From Chlamydiia bacterium (GTDB lineage: Bacteria; Chlamydiota; Chlamydiia; Chlamydiales; FEN-1388): 5,248 bases of DNA. The stretch's first letter is position 1; each line of letters begins with the position of its first letter. Shown here piece after piece: positions 1 to 4,380 of this stretch. The translations under genes and the position numbers were made by a program. The notes under the pieces are model-generated. The model was given only the letters and a program-made list of their open reading frames with translations. It searched no databases and was not told the origin of the DNA. The stretch is from NCBI GenBank assembly GCA_023269335.1, contig JAHFTM010000156.1, forward strand, positions 1 through 5,248, read 5' to 3'.

Positions 1-1
1 G

Positions 2-976
2 AAAGATCAGCGTTCAAGCTCGTTGAAAAAGATCTACAAGATCTGCTCGCCTAAAGAGATCATCTCCATTCCTACGCTTTCAATGGGCAAAGGCTTAAGT
101 TATAACTTTGAAGATTTCCAGCCTGAATATGAGCGTGTCGTTGAAATCTACAATGCCTGGGGCTCTTCCGAGTGTCTAAAAGAGGAAGGCAATAAACGCC
201 CGATTACCTCTGCTAACAAAAAAGGGATTAGCGAAGCTAAAGAAGGCTCTTTACTGAAAGCGCTCCTTCAAAATAAGCGCTTTGGTTTTGTTGCTGGCGG
301 CCTTGATGATCGGGGTATCTATAGTGATTTTTATGATGGTGAGCAGACGCAATACTCACCCGGCCTTACTGGTGTGTTTGCAGAAGAGTTGACAAGGCAG
401 TCACTCTTTGAAGCTCTCTATAACAGGAATTGCTATGCTACAACGGGTGAGCGTATTATTGTGGGGCTTTTTCTTGCCGGGCTTGTCATGGGGTCTGATA
501 CTCAGAAAAAACCTGGTCTGCATGTAAACCGTCATATCAGTGGTCATATTGCGGGCACTAAAAACATCAGTTATGTTGAGTTATTAAGAAATGATAAGGT
601 GCTGACAAAGTTCACTCCTAATTCCAACGTGCTTGACTTTACCTATGACGATATGGAACCGCTATCAGATGTAGTCATTGATGCCAAAGATAAAAAGCCG
701 CCTTTTGTTTTTTACTACCTGCGTGTGATGCAAGAAGATGGACATATGGCATGGAGCTCGCCCATTTGGATTGATCACTACCCTTCGAAAGGTATTACGA
801 AAGGTGTCATAAAAGTGACGCCAAAGCCAGTAGGCAAAGAAGGAAAAGATAGCAAAGAGATGAAAAAAGTAGAAGCCGCTGATAAAAAAGAGCCTCCGAA
901 AAAAGTTGCCGCTAAAAAGACAGCCTCTAAAAAAGAAACTATTAAGAAAACAACGACTAAAAAAGCAAAGCATTGA
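2..976 (+). CDS. DUF3604-family protein, 3' part, with Lys-rich tail
   Basis: The reading frame is open from the first complete codon at 2 and runs to TGA at 974-976, so the gene starts upstream of the window. The TTG at 23 has no ribosome binding site and is not a credible start. The visible part matches the C-terminal half of DUF3604 proteins (function unknown; usually about twice this length): an IYNAWGSSE segment, KRFGFVAGGLDD, a GLTGVFAEELTR stretch, then LYNRNCYATTGERI and MGS, followed by a beta-rich end (HISGHIAG to SSPIWIDHYP). From about base 812 the protein changes to a highly basic Lys/Ala/Thr tail ending in six KKxxx units. The family part is probably cytosolic, since no membrane segment is visible. 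The His usually seen after the Asp in the family's GxxD-H motif appears to be Arg here (GGLDDRG). Family assignment is fairly firm; biochemical role is unknown. Confidence 0.85.
   Translation, partial: KDQRSSSLKKIYKICSPKEIISIPTLSMGKGLSYNFEDFQPEYERVVEIYNAWGSSECLKEEGNKRPITSANKKGISEAKEGSLLKALLQNKRFGFVAGGLDDRGIYSDFYDGEQTQYSPGLTGVFAEELTRQSLFEALYNRNCYATTGERIIVGLFLAGLVMGSDTQKKPGLHVNRHISGHIAGTKNISYVELLRNDKVLTKFTPNSNVLDFTYDDMEPLSDVVIDAKDKKPPFVFYYLRVMQEDGHMAWSSPIWIDHYPSKGITKGVIKVTPKPVGKEGKDSKEMKKVEAADKKEPPKKVAAKKTASKKETIKKTTTKKAKH
884..973 (+). repeat. Six KKxxx pentapeptide repeats at the C-terminus
   Basis: The last 30 codons before the stop form six uninterrupted five-residue units that each begin with Lys-Lys, including KKVAA, KKTAS and KKETI. 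They are preceded by less regular Lys/Glu-rich sequence from about 812. The pattern resembles the Lys/Ala/Thr pentads of bacterial histone H1-like proteins, including chlamydial Hc2. The codons are mostly AAA/AAG but the third to fifth positions vary, so this is a protein-level repeat rather than a clean DNA microsatellite. Confidence 0.9.
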
Positions 977-1009
977 CAAAATATAAATTAAAGATTATTC
1001 TTTTATAAT
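973..1009 (+). promoter_or_regulatory. Promoter-like elements upstream of the ferredoxin operon
   Basis: A perfect TTGACA lies at 973-978 and overlaps the TGA stop of the preceding gene. At a 17-base spacing it is followed by TATTCT (996-1001, 4 of 6 to consensus). A perfect TATAAT lies at 1004-1009 but is 25 bases from the TTGACA, too far to pair with it. The whole gap is A/T-rich. Either hexamer could serve as the -10 element; TATAAT would place the start near 1015 and give a leader of roughly 28 bases. No terminator separates the upstream gene, so read-through is also possible. Confidence 0.5.
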
Positions 1010-1025
1010 TACTTTTTGTTAAACA

Positions 1026-1031
1026 TAAGGA
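1026..1031 (+). promoter_or_regulatory. Ribosome binding site that fixes the ferredoxin start
   Basis: TAAGGA lies 11 bases before the ATG at 1043. It sits downstream of the in-frame TTG at 1016, which excludes that codon as the start and selects ATG 1043. Confidence 0.65.
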
Positions 1032-1042
1032 CTTTTAAGAAA

Positions 1043-1312
1043 ATGGCGAAAATTATTTTTGAAAACAGTGGTGAAGAGGCAGAACTTCAAGATGACTCAC
1101 CCCTTGCTCAAACCTGTGAAGAGGCAGGCGTACCTTTTGCTTGTACTGAAGGCATTTGTGGCACCTGTGTGATCGAGATCAAAGAAGGTGGAGAAAACCT
1201 TACCCCCCCTTCACAAGCAGAAATTGATTTTCTTGGTGAATGCGGCACAGCAAAAGAGCGTATGGCATGCCAATGTACAATTAAAACAGGCTGCGTAAAA
1301 ATCACTTTTTAA
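1043..1312 (+). CDS. [2Fe-2S] ferredoxin
   Basis: A complete 89-residue protein starting MAKIIFEN, the usual size for a small single-domain ferredoxin. It has the cluster-binding set C34-x4-C39-x2-C42 (in CTEGICGTC) and the distal C76 in RMACQC, with the Leu/Ala-rich helix and PPSQAEIDFL segment seen between them in the beta-grasp ferredoxin fold. The CX4CX2C spacing is that of plant/bacterial-type ferredoxins, not the CX5CX2C of adrenodoxin/Isc Fdx. Four more Cys (25, 67, 78, 84) are present and are not part of the standard ligand set. It should be a soluble cytosolic electron carrier. The gene is followed after 18 bases by the DUF1858/IscA gene, most likely one transcript, which suggests a role in supplying electrons for Fe-S cluster assembly; that link is inferred from position only. 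The start is ATG 1043, supported by TAAGGA at 1026-1031. Confidence 0.93.
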   Translation: MAKIIFENSGEEAELQDDSPLAQTCEEAGVPFACTEGICGTCVIEIKEGGENLTPPSQAEIDFLGECGTAKERMACQCTIKTGCVKITF

Positions 1313-1330
1313 AAGAGAAGATAAAAATTT

Positions 1331-1897
1331 ATGACACAAACTACCGAAAAAATAACGAAAGACATGACGATCGAGTCAATCTTTGCCAAGTTCCCGCAAA
1401 AAGCACAAAAGCTTGCAACGGCGCTGACAAAAACAGGTCTGCATTGCGTGGGTTGTTCTGCAGCCACCTGGGAAACGCTTGAGTCTGGTGTGCTAGGTCA
1501 TGGCCTGACTGAAGAAGATCTTGAAAAGCTTGTGAACACTCTCAACTCCATTTTAGAAGAAGAGACAAATCTTGAAACTATAACCCTTACACAAAGAGCG
1601 GCTGAAAAGTTCGTTGCTATTTGTAAAGAAGACGGTAAAGTTGGTTACGGACTACGTTTTGATGAAAAACCGGCAGGTTGTAGCGGATTTGAGTATGCTC
1701 TTGACTTTTCACCAAAAGCTGCAGATGACGATTTGATCATCACACAACATGGCGTTGATATTCACATTGCAAATAACACATTAGAGCGCCTATTAGGAGC
1801 CGAAATCGACTATGTCGACGGGTTACAGTCAGGCTTTAAAATCACCAATCCAAACGTGCGTTCATCGTGCGGCTGTGGCAATAGTCACGGATACTAA
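1331..1897 (+). CDS. DUF1858 - IscA/HesB fusion, A-type Fe-S carrier
   Basis: A complete 188-residue protein with two domains. Residues about 8-75 match the DUF1858 / hybrid-cluster-associated redox disulfide family: DMTIESIFAKFPQ, then GLHCVGCSAA with the CxxC pair C39 and C42, then GHGLTEEDLEKLV. Residues about 83-188 match A-type carriers (IscA, SufA, HesB), with the three conserved cysteines C117 in AGCSGFEY and C180/C182 in SSCGCG near the C-terminus, preceded by the usual ITNPNV. Known members bind a [2Fe-2S] or [4Fe-4S] cluster or iron and pass it to target proteins in the cytosol. Typical IscA proteins are about 107 residues, so the extra N-terminal domain explains the length. It follows the ferredoxin gene by 18 bases with a modest AGAGAAG binding site at 1314-1320, ten bases before the ATG. 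Both domains look intact. Confidence 0.92.
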   Translation: MTQTTEKITKDMTIESIFAKFPQKAQKLATALTKTGLHCVGCSAATWETLESGVLGHGLTEEDLEKLVNTLNSILEEETNLETITLTQRAAEKFVAICKEDGKVGYGLRFDEKPAGCSGFEYALDFSPKAADDDLIITQHGVDIHIANNTLERLLGAEIDYVDGLQSGFKITNPNVRSSCGCGNSHGY

Positions 1898-1905
1898 AAT
1901 ATCAA

Positions 1906-1926
1906 CCCAGGGCGTGATGCCCTGGG
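1906..1926. terminator. Probable shared terminator hairpin between convergent genes
   Basis: CCCAGGGC at 1906-1913 pairs perfectly with GCCCTGGG at 1919-1926 around a 5-base loop, giving an 8-bp GC-rich stem. It lies 8 bases after the stop of the IscA-fusion gene and 19 bases beyond the stop of the convergent minus-strand gene. There is no clean U-tract on the + strand; on the minus strand the stem is followed by a T-rich stretch (TTGATATTTTA). It probably works for both genes, better for the minus-strand one. Confidence 0.7.
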
Positions 1927-1945
1927 CTGTTCCACTTTGAGCTTT

Positions 1946-2851
1946 TCAACCCCTCTCTGCATTGACATCGGCTAAATTTGAACTTGAGCTTGAACTCGAA
2001 CTAGCTGCTGCTGCAGAAGGATCTCCTTCAGTAGCACTTGAATCCGCATGACCTGGCCTTGTAGCTACCTCTGTACTCACTTTATCTAGTGGTCTTTCTC
2101 TAGGAGGAAGTGATGATGTAGCCCCTCTTACTTCACCGGTTAAACTTGAGCTTGAACTCGAACTAGCTGCTGCTACAGAAGGATCTCCTTCAATAGCACT
2201 TGAATCTGCATGACCTGGCTTTGTAGCTACCTCTGTACTCACTTTATCTAGTGGTCTTTCTCTAGGAGGAAGTGATGATGCAGCCTCTCTTACTTCAACT
2301 GACGCCTGTGCATCAAGCATCACTGCTGTAAAAGCAAGCTGAGCTACCACACCATAAATTGAAGAGCGTATCATCAGCGAATAGTCACCTGTTACCCAAC
2401 CAAAAACAAACGAGACACCAGCTGCAACAGAAGCACACATACCAATCGCCGGACGAAAATTCTTATAGGAGTCAAAAAGATCCTTCAAAGCTTGACCTGC
2501 AGCCACACCAACTGCCTGTTGATTGAATTGAAAATTCAAGATCTCTTTGATAAAAGGCCAAGAAATCTTTGCAACGCGTGTACCCCAATAAAGAAGTGCC
2601 GGTGTAACTCCAACACCTGAAAAGACAGCTGTGCAAACAAATATTTCAGGAGCTGAGCGAATCACACTCATTGCTACTTGATGAGTACTCTTTGGAAGGT
2701 GCTCTTCAACAAGTACCTCAATATCATGATCTAGCCACCGTACAGTATCATTTACTTCACCATAGAGCCAATTGCCATACGCTACAATTTGTTGCGCTGG
2801 ATCAGCAACCACATTTTGTAAAATTGCACCGAGTGGATTTGCATTTACCAT
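1946..2851 (-). CDS. Hypothetical Inc-like membrane protein with duplicated Ser-rich tail
   Basis: A complete 301-residue protein that I do not recognise. Residues 1-60 are polar with short amphipathic stretches and no signal peptide. Hydrophobic stretches lie at about 66-90 and at 135-179; the second is a pair of segments (AIGMCASVAAGVSFVFGWV, then about 165-179) split by a short turn near GDYSLMIRS. Such a bilobed hairpin without a signal peptide is the hallmark of chlamydial inclusion-membrane (Inc) proteins, but it is not proof. From residue 186 the tail holds two 54-residue repeats, each with a SLPPRERPLDKVSTEVAT block, a PGHADSS block and a run of 7-8 Ser; it is likely disordered. The start is ATG 2851 with a strong AAGGAG binding site 8 bases upstream. 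It diverges from the kinase-like gene across 323 bases. Membrane location and secretion are inferred. Confidence 0.85.
   Translation of the reverse strand: MVNANPLGAILQNVVADPAQQIVAYGNWLYGEVNDTVRWLDHDIEVLVEEHLPKSTHQVAMSVIRSAPEIFVCTAVFSGVGVTPALLYWGTRVAKISWPFIKEILNFQFNQQAVGVAAGQALKDLFDSYKNFRPAIGMCASVAAGVSFVFGWVTGDYSLMIRSSIYGVVAQLAFTAVMLDAQASVEVREAASSLPPRERPLDKVSTEVATKPGHADSSAIEGDPSVAAASSSSSSSLTGEVRGATSSLPPRERPLDKVSTEVATRPGHADSSATEGDPSAAAASSSSSSSSNLADVNAERG
1978..2297. repeat. Tandem 162-base duplication inside the minus-strand gene
   Basis: Bases 1978-2135 and 2140-2297 align without gaps at an offset of 162 bases. By direct comparison they differ at 7 of 158 positions, all transitions (for example 2013/2175 and 2031/2193). 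The period is 54 codons, so the frame is kept. Six of the seven differences change the amino acid (S/L, A/V, T/I, R/K, T/A, G/E) and one is silent. The high identity points to a recent duplication or ongoing homogenisation. Confidence 0.95.
1979..2002 (-). repeat. Hexanucleotide AGYTCR repeat coding for Ser tract
   Basis: Read on the minus strand, eight Ser codons strictly alternate between the AGY and TCN families, which makes four tandem copies of the 6-base unit AGYTCR. The paralogous tract at 2144-2164 has seven Ser codons in the same order, with the eighth (2141-2143) changed from TCA to TTA (Leu). Gain or loss of a unit would add or remove Ser-Ser without a frameshift. Confidence 0.85.
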
Positions 2852-2859
2852 CTGAATAT

Positions 2860-2865
2860 CTCCTT
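2860..2865 (-). promoter_or_regulatory. Strong Shine-Dalgarno for the Inc-like gene
   Basis: On the minus strand AAGGAG, embedded in AAAAAGGAGAT, lies 8 bases before ATG 2851. It is the best ribosome binding site in the window and fixes this start. Confidence 0.85.
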
Positions 2866-2904
2866 TTTAGATAAGCGTTCTGATCATTTCTTGACTGCAG
2901 AATT

Positions 2905-2933
2905 ATTAAAAAACATGCGTTGACTTTCTTCAA
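2905..2933 (-). promoter_or_regulatory. Candidate sigma70-type promoter of the Inc-like gene
   Basis: On the minus strand TTGAAG (2928-2933) and TTTAAT (2905-2910) are separated by exactly 17 bases, matching consensus at 4 of 6 and 5 of 6 positions. Transcription would begin near 2898, leaving a leader of about 47 bases that includes the AAGGAG site. A short dyad, TTCTT-C-AAGAA at 2926-2936, overlaps the -35 element and could be an operator, though an 11-base dyad is weak evidence. Confidence 0.5.
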
Positions 2934-2976
2934 GAAGCGATAAGGTTAGATAAAGAAGCTATAAAGATTCAACCAT

Positions 2977-3005
2977 TTTACATATCACTTTGTAATGCAT
3001 ACACT
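2977..3005 (+). promoter_or_regulatory. Candidate distal promoter of the kinase-like gene
   Basis: TTTACA (2977-2982, 5 of 6) and TACACT (3000-3005, 4 of 6) are 17 bases apart on the + strand. It would give a leader of about 160 bases for the gene at 3175. A nearer alternative is TTGCAA at 3105-3110 with TAACAT at 3128-3133, also 17 bases apart, giving a leader of about 35 bases. In such A/T-rich sequence chance matches are common, so neither is secure. Confidence 0.3.
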
Positions 3006-3068
3006 TATATAAAAAAATACAGTCACTCTTTTCACAATTTAGGTTTACTTAACTTGCGATCACACTTT

Positions 3069-3087
3069 ATGGTCCACCATGAACCAT
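3069..3087. repeat. Small ATGGT/ACCAT inverted and direct repeat
   Basis: ATGGT at 3069-3073 faces ACCAT at 3076-3080 across 2 bases, and ACCAT recurs at 3083-3087; a further AACCATT is at 2971-2977. This could be a regulator binding site in the divergent region, but the arms are only 5 bases. Confidence 0.25.
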
Positions 3088-3158
3088 TAGAATTTTTATA
3101 AATATTGCAAACAAACATACAACTAAATAACATTATCGATATTTAAAGTAGTATAAAT

Positions 3159-3163
3159 AAGGA
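3159..3163 (+). promoter_or_regulatory. Ribosome binding site of the kinase-like gene
   Basis: AAGGA lies 11 bases before ATG 3175, the same core and spacing as at the ferredoxin gene. It supports ATG 3175 over the later in-frame ATG at 3199. Confidence 0.6.
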
Positions 3164-3174
3164 CGAATAACTTT

Positions 3175-4380
3175 ATGGTTAAAATAAAAAATGAACTTAT
3201 GAACGCTATTAAAAGTGAAGATTATAACCAAATCCAAACGCTTATTCGCAACAACTGCGGCACAACAATTACTATTTCCAAGATTGAAGAACTTGCCAAA
3301 ACATTGAAATGTGAGCCTCTTAAACAGGCACTAACCAGCTGCAAAAAAATGCAGGAGCTTAAAGGCACAAAAATTGAAGAAAATGAGCTCTTAGAAATAG
3401 CCCTTTTTATTGAGACGAAACTCAAAGCGCACATCGACAAAAAAAAGTACTACCTTAAAAGTGATAAAACAGGCCTGAGTCGCACTATCGAGTACGACCC
3501 GAAGACAAAACTCACCTTTATCCATTTAAAATGCCATAACGGTGCAAAAAAACTTGGCACAGGCTTTTTCAAAACTGTTACCAAGTCAATCCAGTATGAC
3601 CACAATAAACCAGAAATTGTTGCTCACGCTGAGCAAAAAGGAACTGCTCATCAGGAAGTAAAGGCCTTAAAAAAAGCAAAAGGCATTAGCGGTGTCATTC
3701 AGGCAAAATCTATTACCTTACATAAAGAAAAAACTACTGGCGACAAAAAGGTCTCCATGGTTTTCAAGATGTACAAGCCCGGTGCTCTGAATGAAAGCGT
3801 CATCCGAAAACTCTCTTTTAATGAAAAGCTAAAAATAGCCCATGATCTATTGACAGGAATGAAGGGCTTACATGAAAAGGGACTTGTGCACCGTGACTTA
3901 AAACCTGGTAACGTCTTCATAGACAAAGATAAAAACCACGTTAAAGCTGTGGTATCAGATTTGGGACATGGCTGCAAACACAAAGAGGCTAAAGGCAAAA
4001 TTCCAAATGCTACGACGAGTTATAGTCCTCCAGAGGCTTTCAATGCGAATTTACATAAGATCGACTATAAAAAGTCAGATATTTTTTCTTTAGGCGTTAT
4101 CCTCTTCGAGCTACTCTTTGAAAAACAGCCTGAGTGGATGAAAAACAACCTGGTGCATGATACATTAAAAGCAAAAGATCAGGCGCAGAAAAAAACAGTG
4201 AAAAAAAAGTTTGTAGAACAAATCAAGCTTGTTCAGGATGACCTGAAAAAGAAAATTGCTGAAAAAGAAGCCAAGTCGAGAAAAGCACTCTTTATGGAAG
4301 TGATTTCCGACATGCTTGAAGCAAGAGCTTCAAAGAGGTTATCCGCTGACAACCTATTACAAAAATTCAAAGTTATCTAG
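3175..4380 (+). CDS. Divergent Ser/Thr protein kinase-like protein
   Basis: A complete 401-residue protein. Residues 1-95 are helical and polar; the first helices (LMNAIKSEDYNQIQTLIRNN) look vaguely like an ankyrin helix pair. The kinase fold spans about 122-398: a glycine loop GTGFFKTV (128-135, third Gly replaced by Lys), an alpha-C Glu candidate E161, the catalytic loop HRDLKPGN (239-246) with D241, K243 and N246, DLG at 262-264 in place of DFG, PPE at 285-287 in place of APE, SDIFSLG at 301-307 and a late Arg (R388). At the beta3 position the sequence reads VAHA (149-152), so the ATP-anchoring Lys seems absent. A Lys-rich helical insertion of about 55 residues lies near 322-376. There is no signal peptide, membrane segment or sensor domain, unlike PknB/PknD-type bacterial kinases. 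An effector acting on host proteins is plausible; the fold is secure, activity is not. Confidence 0.88.
   Translation: MVKIKNELMNAIKSEDYNQIQTLIRNNCGTTITISKIEELAKTLKCEPLKQALTSCKKMQELKGTKIEENELLEIALFIETKLKAHIDKKKYYLKSDKTGLSRTIEYDPKTKLTFIHLKCHNGAKKLGTGFFKTVTKSIQYDHNKPEIVAHAEQKGTAHQEVKALKKAKGISGVIQAKSITLHKEKTTGDKKVSMVFKMYKPGALNESVIRKLSFNEKLKIAHDLLTGMKGLHEKGLVHRDLKPGNVFIDKDKNHVKAVVSDLGHGCKHKEAKGKIPNATTSYSPPEAFNANLHKIDYKKSDIFSLGVILFELLFEKQPEWMKNNLVHDTLKAKDQAQKKTVKKKFVEQIKLVQDDLKKKIAEKEAKSRKALFMEVISDMLEARASKRLSADNLLQKFKVI

Larger units (their letters stand above)
2852..3174. other. Divergent intergenic region
   Basis: 323 bases of A/T-rich sequence between the divergent Inc-like and kinase-like genes. 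It holds a candidate promoter for each direction, both ribosome binding sites and a small ATGGT/ACCAT dyad at 3069-3087. I see no RNA gene, no terminator and no credible small coding sequence; the only short frame with an ATG (3069) codes for 10 residues and lacks a ribosome binding site. Confidence 0.8.

Noticed and set aside
665..979. Antisense open frame opposite the Lys-rich tail, Phe-rich
   Set aside because: It is the mirror of AAA/AAG codons, which read as Phe/Leu on the other strand; no ribosome binding site and no family resemblance.
1016..1042. Upstream TTG start adding nine residues to the ferredoxin
   Set aside because: The binding site TAAGGA lies downstream of this TTG, and ferredoxins usually begin close to the MAKI-type first strand.
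1108..1305. Antisense open frame within the ferredoxin gene
   Set aside because: The + strand frame has the complete ferredoxin Cys motif; the antisense frame has no recognisable content.
2671..2874. + strand open frame opposite the start of the Inc-like gene
   Set aside because: It is opposite a complete gene with a strong ribosome binding site and has no good start context of its own.
2988..3000. 13-base sequence CTTTGTAATGCAT shared with 5112-5124
   Set aside because: One copy is intergenic and one is coding; a match of this length in 5 kb is plausible by chance and has no extended similarity.
3064..3073. ACTTTATGGT repeated at the kinase start (3170-3179)
   Set aside because: Only 10 bases in A/T-rich sequence; the upstream copy lacks the AAGGA site, so it is not a duplicated start.
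3069..3101. Ten-codon frame in the divergent region starting at ATG 3069
   Set aside because: It has no ribosome binding site and is too short to distinguish from chance.
3222..3998. Two antisense open frames inside the kinase-like gene
   Set aside because: They lie opposite conserved kinase motifs in the + frame and show no family features.
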